Shown here in pieces: positions 33,007 to 42,311 of a stretch of 64,000 nt of DNA. The first letter of the stretch is position 1. Each line of letters starts with the position of its first letter. This DNA comes from Thalassobaculum_A sp040219215 (GTDB lineage Bacteria > Pseudomonadota > Alphaproteobacteria > Thalassobaculales > Thalassobaculaceae), in assembly GCF_040219215.1 (NCBI RefSeq), contig NZ_JAVJSX010000025.1, positions 230,388-294,387 on the forward strand, written 5' to 3'. Below the pieces are notes generated by a model. That model saw only the letters and a program-made list of their open reading frames with translations. It was not told the DNA's origin and did no database searches. The translations under genes were made by a program, and so were the position numbers.

Positions 33007-33861
33007 TCAGTCGGCGGCAAGAAACCGCAGCAGGGTCTCATTGAACCGCGGTGCATCCTCGTACTGCACCCAGTGCCCGACCCCGTCGAGCATGGCGATC
33101 TGGGCATCCGGTTGCAGCGCGCGGACCATCGCGTGCCGTGGTTCGAAGTACCCGATCGCGGTGACGTCGCGGTCGCCCCAGATCAGGTTGATCCGGCCCT
33201 TGATCGCCGGCAGCGTGATCGACAACTTGTCGGTCAGCGAGATCGGCCGCGAGCGGATGCGGTTGCGTTCTGAATTGCTGCGCTGGATCAGCATCGCCAG
33301 GTCATCGACATTGGCCGGATCCGCCACCATCAGGATCGCCATGTTGCGCCGGTAGGCGGCATCCTGTTCGTCGCGGGGCATGTCCGGGGTGATCCGGGTC
33401 ATGTCCTCGGTCACCCGTCCGCGCTTGCCGAAGCCGGCCGCACCCACACCGGTGAAGCTCTTGACCCGGTCTCCCAGCAGAGCGGCGACGACGCTGCCGA
33501 TCACCCCGCCAAACGAGAAGCAGACCAGCCGGACCCGTTCGCCTTCCGTAGTGAGTCTTCGAACTCCGTCCGCCACAATCTCCGCGAGGTTATCAGCGTC
33601 GTAGGGAAACGGCGGATCGTCGCTGTCGCCCTGGCCCGGCATGTCGGCGGCGATCACCCGATAGCCTGCACCAGCCAGCGCATCGATGTTGCGGACCCAG
33701 TGGTTCCACGACCCGAAGCCGCCGTGCAGGAGCACCACGGGTTCGCCCTCGCCCCAGATCCGCCACACCATCGAGCCGTCGCCACAGGGCGTGCGGACGA
33801 TCAGGGCGCGGGCGTCGAGCGCCACGAGGTGCGCCGGGTCAGTGCTGTCGGTCATTGCCAT
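33007..33861 (-). CDS. Alpha/beta hydrolase
   Basis: This is a 284-residue hydrolase-fold protein. The oxyanion-hole motif is VVLLHGGFGSWNHW, a nucleophile elbow appears as VCFSFGGVIGS (Ser in FSFGG rather than the usual GxSxG), and the late His is in GVGHWVQYEDAPRFN. The acid is probably the Asp in WGDRDV. The fold is clear, while the substrate (ester, epoxide, diketone or meta-cleavage product) is not. Starts at 33861 or 33855 are equally possible, since both ATGs are in frame. It converges on znuA with 2 bases between stops. Confidence 0.85.
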   Translation of the reverse strand: MAMTDSTDPAHLVALDARALIVRTPCGDGSMVWRIWGEGEPVVLLHGGFGSWNHWVRNIDALAGAGYRVIAADMPGQGDSDDPPFPYDADNLAEIVADGVRRLTTEGERVRLVCFSFGGVIGSVVAALLGDRVKSFTGVGAAGFGKRGRVTEDMTRITPDMPRDEQDAAYRRNMAILMVADPANVDDLAMLIQRSNSERNRIRSRPISLTDKLSITLPAIKGRINLIWGDRDVTAIGYFEPRHAMVRALQPDAQIAMLDGVGHWVQYEDAPRFNETLLRFLAAD

Positions 33862-34073
33862 CCGGGATCTGGTGACTGGGTGGGATCGGCAGAACACACC
33901 GGGCGCTGAACGCTGTCAACGCGGACGGACGCGGCATCATGCCATATTTAATTCCAAAATCGAACGACAGACCGCCAGTATCGATCATTTTAACTCATAT
34001 CAAGACCAATCATCTGCCATGCAGTCGCTTCGCACACAGTGATGCGAGCGAAACGCCGAAAGGATGTTCAGCC

Positions 34074-34343
34074 ATGACCACGGCAGTTCAGAATTCCAAC
34101 CCCTGCCTGCAGACCATGCTGGCCACTCCGCACGTCGGACAGGCCGCATCGCCCCTGCACGCTCTGTTGTCCCGCATGCAGGCGGTTTGGCACACCGCCC
34201 GTTGCCTGCTGCGTCAGGCCCAGGCTTACGCGGTGCTGCAGGGGCTCGACGACCGTACCCTCAAGGATATCGGAATCCACCGCACCGAGCTCAACTCGAT
34301 GCTCCATCACGACCTTCGCGATCCGTCGCGGCGGGTACGCTGA
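34074..34343 (+). CDS. DUF1127 domain protein
   Basis: This 89-residue protein has an AAAGGATGTTCAGCC ribosome site before its ATG. The C-terminal half carries the DUF1127 (YjiS-like) signature: LQGLDDRTLKDIGIHRTELN, preceded by a helix rich in Arg and Gln (ARCLLRQAQAYAVL). Members of this family in alphaproteobacteria are short RNA-associated or metabolism-linked regulators, but details vary. The N-terminal extension MTTAVQNSNPCLQTMLATPH is unusual for the family, in which about 40-60 residues is common. It overlaps the end of the convergent MFS gene by 53 bases. The upstream space (33940-34060) is AT-rich. Confidence 0.82.
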   Translation: MTTAVQNSNPCLQTMLATPHVGQAASPLHALLSRMQAVWHTARCLLRQAQAYAVLQGLDDRTLKDIGIHRTELNSMLHHDLRDPSRRVR

Positions 34344-35619
34344 AGGCCGGCGATCCGGGTCGGCGCAGTTCCGGAACGACCAACAGCAGAATCGCCATCA
34401 CGACCAGTCCCTCGGTCGCGATCACGGTCAGCGCCAGCGAACCGCCGATCCGGTCGGCCAGCCAGCCGACGTGCAGAACGCCGATCGGCCCGGCGCCGAT
34501 GCACACCGACAAGACCCCCATCAGCCGCGACCGGATCGCCACCGGGGCCTCGCCGAACATGATGGCACTCTGCATCGATGCGAAGCCGGCGATGCCGAAG
34601 CCGCCGATCGTCAGGATTATCAGTGCCATCGAGTAACTGGTGGTGACCGAGAAGGCGAGCACGGCCGCCATGAACAGCGCGCTGCCGCAGACGTAGATCC
34701 GTCGGAACCATGCGGGCGTCGCCAGGAACGCGATGGCGACCGCCCCGGCAAACGCGCCGATTCCTTCGACCGTCAGCAGCAACCCGATCCGGACCGCGTC
34801 GACGCCGAAAGTCTCGCGGCCGACCACCGGCGCCATCGCGGCGTACGGGAAGGCGAACATGTTGACGGTCACCGTGACGCCGAGGTGCCCCAACAGCGCG
34901 CGGGTACGGCGCAGGAATGCCAGTCCCTCACGGATCTCCGCGATCAGGGCGAACGGCCTCGGCTCCTGCGGCACCGGGGTGAAGCGGATCGACACCGCCA
35001 CCAGGGCCGACACCGCGTAGAATACCGCTGCCACCGCGTAGGCACCGCTCAACCCGACCGCCGCGTACAACGCGCCCCCGGCCAGCGGCCCGACCATCCG
35101 CGTGGCGTTGTTGGACGCCGAATCCATCGACATGGCAGGGCCGATCCGATCAGCACCGACGCTCTCGCCCAGGATCGTGCGACGCACCGGCAGGTCGGTC
35201 GACCAGCACAGCCCGTTGACGAACGCGCCGACTCCGACGTGCCACAGCTCGATGGCGCCCGCTGCAACCAACAACGCCAGCAGCGACGAGGTGACCGCCA
35301 TAATGGCCTGGCTCGCCACCAGGATCGCCTTGCGATCAAGCCGCTCGGCCATCGCACCGATGACCGTCCCGAACAGCGCCATCGGCAGCATGCGCAGGAT
35401 CGTCATCATCGCCACCGCAACCGGCGACTCGGTCAACGCGTAGGTCCATACGCCGATCGCCAGCAGTTCCAGCCAGCGCATGGCGCCCATCAGGACACCG
35501 ACGCTCCAGAGCTTGCGGAACTCGGCCTCGGCGATCAGGGAAAGCGGGCCGCGCCCCCGCCTTCCCCGATCGCCGTCACCGGCGACCGCGGTCAAGGTCG
35601 TATTCTCATGCGATTTCAC
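34291..35619 (-). CDS. MFS transporter
   Basis: This is an integral membrane protein of about 442 residues with twelve hydrophobic helices. The GTG at 35619 is inside the end of the aminotransferase gene, and upstream of it the frame is not MFS-like. Markers include VGVLMGAMRWLELLAIGVW in helix 1, MAERLDRKAILVASQAIMAV (loop 2-3), LCWSTDLPVRRTILGESVG and GVHVGWLADRIGGSLALTV-type late helices. It looks like a drug- or metabolite-efflux member. It is the last gene of the LLM-aminotransferase-MFS operon, so exporting the product of that pair is an obvious guess. It overlaps the convergent DUF1127 gene. Confidence 0.82.
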   Translation of the reverse strand: MKSHENTTLTAVAGDGDRGRRGRGPLSLIAEAEFRKLWSVGVLMGAMRWLELLAIGVWTYALTESPVAVAMMTILRMLPMALFGTVIGAMAERLDRKAILVASQAIMAVTSSLLALLVAAGAIELWHVGVGAFVNGLCWSTDLPVRRTILGESVGADRIGPAMSMDSASNNATRMVGPLAGGALYAAVGLSGAYAVAAVFYAVSALVAVSIRFTPVPQEPRPFALIAEIREGLAFLRRTRALLGHLGVTVTVNMFAFPYAAMAPVVGRETFGVDAVRIGLLLTVEGIGAFAGAVAIAFLATPAWFRRIYVCGSALFMAAVLAFSVTTSYSMALIILTIGGFGIAGFASMQSAIMFGEAPVAIRSRLMGVLSVCIGAGPIGVLHVGWLADRIGGSLALTVIATEGLVVMAILLLVVPELRRPGSPAFSVPAATDREGRDGASS

Positions 35620-37000
35620 CGGCCCGGCGCAGCATCGCCAGCGACTCGGTGAACGCTCCCACTGTCGCATCGATCTCGTCCGGGCCATGGGTCGCCGACA
35701 GCAGGCCACCGCAACCAGGATTTAGATCGACGCCGTTCACCAGCATGGCCAGCCGCAGCTGCCGGATCAGTTCCTTCGGCCGGTCCTTCATGACGACTGC
35801 GGGAATTCCCATCGGATCGAAGGCGAACGGGTCGGCAACCGGCCGGTCCGCCTGAACGAAAAGGTGGAAGATCGAATAGGCGCCGTAGAACGCCCACGGC
35901 ACGCGCTGGTCCTTCAGGACAGCGTTCAACCGCTCGCGCAGCACCGCCCCGGTCTCGTTCGCGCGTTCGCACGCCCCGGTCTCCGCCAGCACCCGCAACG
36001 CCGTGGTCCCGGCCGCGGCCGACACCGGGTTGGCGTTGAAGGTCCCGGGATGGCCGATCTTCTCGCGCTTGCGCTGCTCGGCCGCGTCGAAATCCAGCCC
36101 GTCAAGGATGTCCTTGCGCCCGCCGACCGCACCGCCCGGCATGCCGCCCGCCAGGATCTTCGCGAATGCCGACAGGTCCGGCGTGATCCCGAACACCGAC
36201 TGCGCGCCGCCCGGCGCCAGCCGGAACCCGGTCACCACCTCGTCCAGGATCAGCAGGATGCCGCGTTTCGCCGTCTCCTCGCGCAGAGCCCGCAGGAAAT
36301 CGGGATTGAGGGCCGTATAGCCGGTCGATCCGCCGATCGGTTCGATGATGGCCGCGGCGATGTCGTCATGCGCACCCAGCAGCGTGCGCAAGCCTTCCAG
36401 GTCATTCGGGTCGGCCAGCAGGATGTTCTCCGCCACGCCTGCCAGCACCCCCGGCGACGCCGAGCCGTCGAACTGCGACGCCACACCGTGGGTCATGTGG
36501 TCGTGCCAGCCGTGGAAGTGGGTGCGGAAGCGGACGATCTTCGACTTTCCGGTAAAATCGCGGGCCAACCGCAAGGCCATGTGAGTCGCCTCGGTTCCGG
36601 AAGAGGTGAAGCGCACCCGCTCCACCGACGGCACCAGCCGCTTCACCGCATTGGCCCAACCGAGTTCCAGCGGATGGTTGGCGCCGAACTGGGTGCCGAT
36701 CGCCATCGCCTCCGACGCGGCACGCGTCACTTCGGGATGGGCGTGGCCCAACAGCAACGCCCCGTGGCCGCCGAAATAGTCGACATACTCGTTGCCATCG
36801 ACGTCCCATTTGCGCGGCCCGACGCCCCGCTCGATATAGACGCCATAGGGCTTCAGATGGCGTGCATCGTGGGTGATACCGCTGGGAAAGTGGGTCTTGG
36901 CCTCGGCGGCCAGGGCGGCAGAGCCGGGCGTATGCTCACGGAAGGCCGCCTCGATCGGCGAGTTCGAGAGCGCCGCGTCGGTGGAACGGGAATCAGGCAT
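35606..37000 (-). CDS. Class III PLP-dependent aminotransferase / aminomutase (GSA-like)
   Basis: This 464-residue fold-type I PLP enzyme starts at the ATG at 37000 with a strong GAGGAG site. It resembles glutamate-1-semialdehyde aminomutase: VDYFGGHGALLLGHAHPEV, FTSSGTEATHMALRLAR and LILDEVVTGFRLAPGG (the Asp binds the pyridine ring). The Schiff-base lysine is Lys281 in AFAKILAGGMPGGA. The N- and C-terminal parts are not those of HemL, so a dedicated aminotransferase of a side pathway is likelier than haem synthesis. Its neighbours are an LLM monooxygenase and an MFS exporter. The substrate is unknown. Confidence 0.86.
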   Translation of the reverse strand: MPDSRSTDAALSNSPIEAAFREHTPGSAALAAEAKTHFPSGITHDARHLKPYGVYIERGVGPRKWDVDGNEYVDYFGGHGALLLGHAHPEVTRAASEAMAIGTQFGANHPLELGWANAVKRLVPSVERVRFTSSGTEATHMALRLARDFTGKSKIVRFRTHFHGWHDHMTHGVASQFDGSASPGVLAGVAENILLADPNDLEGLRTLLGAHDDIAAAIIEPIGGSTGYTALNPDFLRALREETAKRGILLILDEVVTGFRLAPGGAQSVFGITPDLSAFAKILAGGMPGGAVGGRKDILDGLDFDAAEQRKREKIGHPGTFNANPVSAAAGTTALRVLAETGACERANETGAVLRERLNAVLKDQRVPWAFYGAYSIFHLFVQADRPVADPFAFDPMGIPAVVMKDRPKELIRQLRLAMLVNGVDLNPGCGGLLSATHGPDEIDATVGAFTESLAMLRRAGEIA

Positions 37001-37010
37001 GGTGAACTCC

Positions 37011-38135
37011 TCAATCGGCAGCGGCGGATGACGGCCGATTGCGTCGGTCGTCCATGTAGCGGGATAGCTTCGGGCCGACATCCTCGGCCATCTTGGTGAA
37101 GGAGCGCATCCACTGATCGTGCATGCCTTCCATGTCATGCCCGGTGATCATCAGAGTACCGAAATCCCCGATCTCGTCGCGGAACGCCACCAACCGGTCC
37201 AGGACGGTCTTCGCCGACCCTGCGATCACCAGGGATCGCGTCGTCGCCTCGGCGTCGACCCGCGCCTTGGCCCAGTCGATATCCTTGGACAGGTCGCCGC
37301 CGGCCATCCGGCCGTGAACGCCCAAATAGGTGTAGTAGCGGGTGAACACACCGTCCGGATCGGCGATGACGTCCTCGGCCTCGGCGTCGCTCTCCGTGAT
37401 CAGCACACTGCGTCCGACCCGCCACAGCGACGGGTCCGCGCGCCGTCCAGCCTCCTCGGCACCGGCAACGTAGGTCGGCCAGTGGGTCGCAATGTCGGCC
37501 GCCGGAATGAAATTGCCGGACACCGGAATCCAGCCGCGCATGCCGGCCTGCTTGGCGGTGTAGGAGTTGGCGCTGCGCAGCGACACCGCGATGGGCGGAT
37601 ACGGCTTCTGGTACGGCCGGATCAGACGGCCGACCCCGATCTCCGGGATGATCCGGTCCTCCAGGCTGGCCTTGAAGTAGGTGCCGTCGTGTCGGAACGG
37701 CGGATCCTCGGTCCACAGCTTCAGGATCAGTTCGATCGACTCGACCATCGCCATGCCGCGCGCCCGGCCGTCCAGGTTGCCGAACACCTCCCAGTCACAC
37801 GACAGCCCGCCGGAACCGATGCCGAAGATCGTGCGGCCGCGCGCCAGGTGATCGAACAGCGCCACATGCCCGGCCACCACCACCGGGTGCTGCTGCGGCA
37901 GCGAGATCACCCCTGTGCCGAAGACGATCCGCTCGGTCTCGGAGATCAGCGAGGCGTTGAACAGCAGCGGCGATGTCACCGGTTCACCGGTCGAAGTGAA
38001 ATGCTCGCCCATCCAGGCCTCGGCATAGCCGAGCCGGTCGGCAAGCTTCACCAGTTCCCGATCTTCCTCCAGAACGGTCGTCAGATCCCGCGCCGGCGGG
38101 TGCAGCGGCATCAGGAACAGGCCGAGCGAAACCAT
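37011..38135 (-). CDS. LLM class flavin-dependent oxidoreductase (luciferase-like)
   Basis: This 374-residue protein starts at the ATG at 38135 (or 38138), after GGGAGACG. It has the bacterial luciferase-like TIM-barrel features: LGYAEAWMGEHFTSTGEPV, the His45 position used by many members, FGTGVISLPQQHPVVVAGHV and GIGSGGLSCDWEVFG. The C-terminal part carries GSAKTVLDRLVAFRDEIG. These enzymes use reduced flavin and O2 to oxidise aldehydes, sulfonates, nitrogen heterocycles and the like. It is upstream of the aminotransferase by 10 bases, so the two are probably one operon with the MFS gene. Confidence 0.88.
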   Translation of the reverse strand: MVSLGLFLMPLHPPARDLTTVLEEDRELVKLADRLGYAEAWMGEHFTSTGEPVTSPLLFNASLISETERIVFGTGVISLPQQHPVVVAGHVALFDHLARGRTIFGIGSGGLSCDWEVFGNLDGRARGMAMVESIELILKLWTEDPPFRHDGTYFKASLEDRIIPEIGVGRLIRPYQKPYPPIAVSLRSANSYTAKQAGMRGWIPVSGNFIPAADIATHWPTYVAGAEEAGRRADPSLWRVGRSVLITESDAEAEDVIADPDGVFTRYYTYLGVHGRMAGGDLSKDIDWAKARVDAEATTRSLVIAGSAKTVLDRLVAFRDEIGDFGTLMITGHDMEGMHDQWMRSFTKMAEDVGPKLSRYMDDRRNRPSSAAAD

Positions 38136-38230
38136 CATCGTCTCCCGAAAATTCGAAGCGAGGCTATCACCCGTCCGCAACCTGCGGAAAGCCGGGCCAC
38201 GCCATCACACCGGTGCCGATTTCGGCAGCT

Positions 38231-38989
38231 TCATCCAAGTGCGGCGCGCATCCGGGTGGGGGCGATCAGGATCTCATGCACGCTGGTGCCAGCACTCATC
38301 CGGGCCACGAACAGCGCCGCTTCGGCGATGTCCGAGGGCTGGATCACCTGCTCGAGTTCCTCCCGAGTCAGCTTGACCGGACGCCGGTCGAGGATCGGTG
38401 TCGCCACCTCGCCGGGGCAGATCGCGCAGGACCGGATGCCGTTTGGGCCTTCCTGCATGTTCACCTGGGCGCTCAGGGACATCACCGCGTGCTTGGATGC
38501 GCCATAGGCGACGCCGGCGACCTTCGAGTAGAACCGCCCGGCCCATGACGAGGTGATGACAATCAATCCATCGGCCTGCCGCCGCATCGCCGGCAGCACA
38601 GCCGTCACGCCGTTGTAGACACCCTTGAGGTTCGCATCGATCACGGTATCCCAACCGTCAAGCACCGAGGGATCGTCGACGGCGTCGCTCCAGTTCCGTG
38701 GCGTCAGGTTGGTCCCGGCGTTGGCGAACAGCATGTCGATCCGGCCGTGGGTCCGGTCGATCGCTGCGGCCGCATCGAACACCGCGGCGCGGTCCGCAAC
38801 GTCCAACGCGATCACTTCCGCCCGGCCACCGGTCTCGCGGATCGAGGCCGCGGTCTGTTCCAACGGGTCCGCCCGGCGGCCCGACAGCACGACCGTCATG
38901 CCGGCCAGGGCAAGCATCCGCGCCGAGGCTTCGCCAATGCCGGTTCCGGCTCCGGTGATCCAGACAACCTTTCCGTCGAGTGCCCGCAT
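38231..38989 (-). CDS. Short-chain dehydrogenase/reductase
   Basis: This 252-residue classical SDR has a strong AAGGAG site before the ATG at 38989. The glycine motif is TGAGTGIG (12-19), Ser147/148 is in ITSSWAG, and the catalytic pair is Tyr162 and Lys166 (AYGASK). LSGRRADPL at the end of beta-2 suggests NADP. The gene is divergent from a DMT exporter with 56 bases between the two starts. The substrate is unknown. Confidence 0.9.
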   Translation of the reverse strand: MRALDGKVVWITGAGTGIGEASARMLALAGMTVVLSGRRADPLEQTAASIRETGGRAEVIALDVADRAAVFDAAAAIDRTHGRIDMLFANAGTNLTPRNWSDAVDDPSVLDGWDTVIDANLKGVYNGVTAVLPAMRRQADGLIVITSSWAGRFYSKVAGVAYGASKHAVMSLSAQVNMQEGPNGIRSCAICPGEVATPILDRRPVKLTREELEQVIQPSDIAEAALFVARMSAGTSVHEILIAPTRMRAALG

Positions 38990-39045
38990 GGACGTGGCTC
39001 CTTCGCTGTTCGATACTGATGACCCTGCGGCCGCAGCATAAGCCC

Positions 39046-39999
39046 ATGTCATTGCCTACCAACACCCTGTCAGACAGGTTCAATGCCCGCCTCGCCGTTT
39101 TTCGCGCAACGTGGTCCGATCTTCCCGGAAACGTCCGCGGTTCGGTCTGGATGGTGCTGTGCTCCATCGCCTTCGCGGTCATGGCGACCTGCATCAAGCT
39201 GCTGGGCCGTGACCTGCCGGTAATCGAGATCCTGTTCTTCCGGCAGATGTTCGTGATCGTCGTGGTCTCGCCGGCCATCTGTCGGGGCTTTCCCTCGATC
39301 TTTCGCACCACCCGCCTGCCGCTGCATGTCCTGCGCGCGCTGCTGGCGGTGGTGGCGATGGTGACCGGGTTCACCGCGCTGGTGCACCTGCCGCTCGCCG
39401 AAGCCACCGCCATCAGTTTCGCCCGTACCCTGTTCACCACGATGCTGGCGGTGGTCATTCTTAAGGAGATCGTCGGCTGGCGCCGATGGTGCGCCACTCT
39501 GGTCGGGTTCGTCGGCATCCTGATCATCGTCCGGCCGTCGCCCGAGCATTTCAACGAGTACGCCCTGCTGGCGTTGATCTCGGCCTGCTTCGTGGCCGGC
39601 GTGCAGATCGTGCTGCGCACCGTGTCGCGGCTGGACCGGCCGGCCACCATCATCGCCTATCAATCGGTGTTCCTGAGCATCCTGCTGGCCGGGCCGACCA
39701 TTTATCTGTGGGTGACCCCGACGTGGGAGCAATTGGCCTTCATGGCAGCCATCGGCTGCGTCATGTCGGTCGTGCAGTGGACCATGATCAAGGCCTACGC
39801 CGCCGGGGAAGCCTCGGCGATCGCACCGATGGAGTATGGACGGCTGCTGTTCGCCACCGTCGCCGGCATCCTGATTTTCGCCGAGATACCGACGATCTAC
39901 ACGCTGATCGGTTCCGCCCTGGTCATTGCCAGCACGCTCTATACCGTCCACCGGAACTCGATCCGCCAGAAGCCGGGCGACCCACCTGCCGCCACGTGA
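39046..39999 (+). CDS. EamA/DMT-superfamily transporter
   Basis: This is a 317-residue ten-helix protein with two EamA repeats (first about 32-165, second about 180-305). Recognisable parts are MVLCSIAFAVMATCIKLLGR, LPLAEATAISFARTLFTTML and LGRDLPVIEILFFRQMFVI. The N-terminus has about 30 extra polar residues (MSLPTNTLSDRFNARLAVFR). It is likely an exporter of a metabolite. It is divergent from the SDR and converges on the acyl-CoA ligase with 3 bases between stops. Confidence 0.9.
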   Translation: MSLPTNTLSDRFNARLAVFRATWSDLPGNVRGSVWMVLCSIAFAVMATCIKLLGRDLPVIEILFFRQMFVIVVVSPAICRGFPSIFRTTRLPLHVLRALLAVVAMVTGFTALVHLPLAEATAISFARTLFTTMLAVVILKEIVGWRRWCATLVGFVGILIIVRPSPEHFNEYALLALISACFVAGVQIVLRTVSRLDRPATIIAYQSVFLSILLAGPTIYLWVTPTWEQLAFMAAIGCVMSVVQWTMIKAYAAGEASAIAPMEYGRLLFATVAGILIFAEIPTIYTLIGSALVIASTLYTVHRNSIRQKPGDPPAAT

Positions 40000-40002
40000 C
40001 GA

Positions 40003-41331
40003 TCAGCGCGCTCGCCGAGACTTCCGGAACAGGGCGCGCAGCATCCCGCGATCGGCCTTGCCGGTTCGCCCGACCGGCAGGGCCGGCACGACCAGGATCT
40101 TGCTGGGCGCCTTGTACTTTTCAGTCCGCTCCACAACCCAGCCGCGCAGGACATCCGGATCGATCTCCATGCCGGCCTGTGCAACGACGGCCGCCGCGAC
40201 GGCCTCACCGGTTTCCGGGTCGGGAATGCCGGTCACAAGGACCGCAGCGACCGCCGGATGGGCGGCCAACACATCTTCAACCTCGCGCGGTGCGACCTTC
40301 AGGCCACCCTTGTTGATCATGTCGGAGGCGCGCCCGACCAGCACCGGCCGGCCGTCGGCCCGGTAGGACACGAGGTCGCCGGTGCGGAAGAACCCGTCGG
40401 AATCGAACGCCTCCGCCGTACGGCCCGGATCGTCCAGGTAGCCGGCCATCGCCCAGGGCGAGCGGATCCGCAACTCCCCGTCGTCGCCGATCCGGACGTC
40501 GATCCCGGTGGCCGGTCGTCCCAGCGATCCTGCCGCAACATCGTACACGTCCGGATCGACGAAGAAATCCGAGGTGCCGGTCTCGGTCAGTCCGTAGATG
40601 TCACCCAGCCTGGCTTCGGGCCACGCCTGCCGCAGCCGCGCGCCGAGCCCGGCCGGCAGGCTCTCTCCGCCGGCCATAACCGTCCCGCCGAAAACCGGAC
40701 CGTTGTCCAGCAGCCCGCGCAGCAGCGTCGGCACAGCCGGCAGGCAGTCGATGCCGCCAGCCGAGAGCCGCTGGACGACGGCGTCGCGGGTCAGCCGCTC
40801 CGGGAAAACCACCGTGCCGTCGCGCAGCAACGTGAGCCAGGTCACCCATTGCCCGAAGCTGAAAGTGAGTTGCAGGGCCAGAAGGGTCCGCCGTCCCTGA
40901 GGCCATTTGGTCTCCTCCCCGATCGCCGCCAGCTTGCCGGCCTGCCGATCGCCCCGCAGCACCACGCCCTTGGGAGAGCCCGTCGATCCTGAGGTGAACA
41001 CGACGGTCGATGCGCCATCGAGCGTCGGTGATGGTCGCAGGCGGTCCAGCATCTCACGACGCCGGACCTCGGGCGTTGCCCGATGGATCGGCACCGCGAC
41101 GCCGCCTGCGCGATAGACCGACAGCATGTCGATGATATCGGTCGGACGGTTGTCCACCTCGACCGGAACCGGAGCGAAGGGTCGCAATCCCTCCGACAGC
41201 AGGGTACGGGCGCCCAGATCGGCGGCAGCAATGATCTCGCCACAGGTGATCGCTCCGTCAGGCCCGGTGATCGCCACGCCGGCCGGTCGCCGGGCAAGTG
41301 CGTCGAAAAGAGCGTCGGCCAGCGGGGTCAT
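40003..41331 (-). CDS. AMP-forming acyl-CoA ligase (ANL superfamily), short form
   Basis: This 442-residue enzyme is shorter than most family members (500-560), with the N-terminal part trimmed. The ATP-binding P-loop is TSGSTGSPKGV (113-123), the adenylate motif is GLTETGTSDFF, and the hinge is RTGDLVSYRADGRPVLVGRA. The C-terminal domain holds INKGGLKVAPREVE and ends with the catalytic Lys425 in VGRTGKADR. It makes an acyl-AMP and then an acyl-CoA. It is divergent from the enoyl-CoA hydratase, with 80 bases between, which suggests a shared acid-degradation role. The acid is unknown. Confidence 0.9.
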   Translation of the reverse strand: MTPLADALFDALARRPAGVAITGPDGAITCGEIIAAADLGARTLLSEGLRPFAPVPVEVDNRPTDIIDMLSVYRAGGVAVPIHRATPEVRRREMLDRLRPSPTLDGASTVVFTSGSTGSPKGVVLRGDRQAGKLAAIGEETKWPQGRRTLLALQLTFSFGQWVTWLTLLRDGTVVFPERLTRDAVVQRLSAGGIDCLPAVPTLLRGLLDNGPVFGGTVMAGGESLPAGLGARLRQAWPEARLGDIYGLTETGTSDFFVDPDVYDVAAGSLGRPATGIDVRIGDDGELRIRSPWAMAGYLDDPGRTAEAFDSDGFFRTGDLVSYRADGRPVLVGRASDMINKGGLKVAPREVEDVLAAHPAVAAVLVTGIPDPETGEAVAAAVVAQAGMEIDPDVLRGWVVERTEKYKAPSKILVVPALPVGRTGKADRGMLRALFRKSRRAR

Positions 41332-41411
41332 GCGGAAGATCCTAAGGAGACAACGCCCATCATAGGGCGCTACCGTTAGGCTAAGGGTGGAAGAAACCGG
41401 GACACAAGAGC

Positions 41412-42233
41412 GTGACCGCAAACAAGTCGATCCTCTACGAGACGCGGGGTCCGGTTGCCCTGATCACGCTCAACCGGCCGGAGCGGCTGAACGCGCTCGA
41501 CCAGCCGATGCTGGATGCCCTGCAGGCTGCCTGCGACCAGGCCGAGGCCGACGATGCCGTCGGGGCGGTGGTCCTGACCGGCGCCGGCAAGGCGTTCTCG
41601 TCCGGATTCGACCTGCAGGCGCAAGCGGCAGCCACGCCCCAGGGCGTGGCGGAGTGGCGGCCGGTGCTGCGCCGTGATTTCGACGCCGCAATGCGGTTCT
41701 GGCACCTGCCGAAGCCGACCGTGGCCGCGGTGCACGGCCCGGCGCTGGCCGGTGCCTGCGAGATGGCGATGGCTTGCGACATCACGGTGGCAGCCGAAGA
41801 CGCGGTGTTCGGCGAGCCTGAGTTGAAGTTCGGTGCCGGCATCGTGGTTATGCTTCTGCCGTGGATCGTCGGCCCGAAGCGTGCCAAGGAAATCATCCTG
41901 CTCGGGCTCGACCGGGTCACCGCCGCCGAGGCCCGGGAGATGGGGCTGATCAACCGCATCGTGCCGAATGGGCAGGACGTCGAGGAGGCGCTCGCGCTGG
42001 CTCGGCGCATGGCCGGAATGGACCGAACCCTGGTCAAAGAAACCAAACGGGCGATCAACCGGACCTATGATCTAATGGGAATGAGTGCCGCACTTGAGGC
42101 AGCACTGGACATTGACACCCTGATCGAGGGAGAAGGCATGCCGACGAAGCGGCGCTTCCTCGAGATCACTCGCTCGGACGGGCTGCGCGCAGCTATCGCC
42201 TGGCGGGACGAGCGCGCCGCCGGCGCAGAATAA
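41412..42233 (+). CDS. Enoyl-CoA hydratase/isomerase
   Basis: This 273-residue crotonase starts at the GTG at 41412. It has ITLNRPERLNALDQPML, the oxyanion strand TGAGKAFSSGFDLQAQ and ALAGACEMAMACDITVA with Glu117. The second region is FGEPELKFGAG with Glu137, so both catalytic carboxylates are present, unlike in the paralogue at 27797. It should hydrate 2-enoyl-CoA. The divergent acyl-CoA ligase gene may feed it. It is followed by msrA 78 bases later. Confidence 0.92.
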   Translation: MTANKSILYETRGPVALITLNRPERLNALDQPMLDALQAACDQAEADDAVGAVVLTGAGKAFSSGFDLQAQAAATPQGVAEWRPVLRRDFDAAMRFWHLPKPTVAAVHGPALAGACEMAMACDITVAAEDAVFGEPELKFGAGIVVMLLPWIVGPKRAKEIILLGLDRVTAAEAREMGLINRIVPNGQDVEEALALARRMAGMDRTLVKETKRAINRTYDLMGMSAALEAALDIDTLIEGEGMPTKRRFLEITRSDGLRAAIAWRDERAAGAE

Positions 42234-42311
42234 AGAGGGGGCGTTGCCCCTGGAACCGACGACCGGTGAAGTACATTTACCGGACGCTACGTAAGTGAGG
42301 AGACGGCAACG

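Noticed and set aside
35606..37000. Naming the class III aminotransferase as HemL
   Set aside because: The core resembles glutamate-1-semialdehyde aminomutase, but alphaproteobacteria normally make aminolevulinate by the HemA condensation route and the neighbours are not haem genes.
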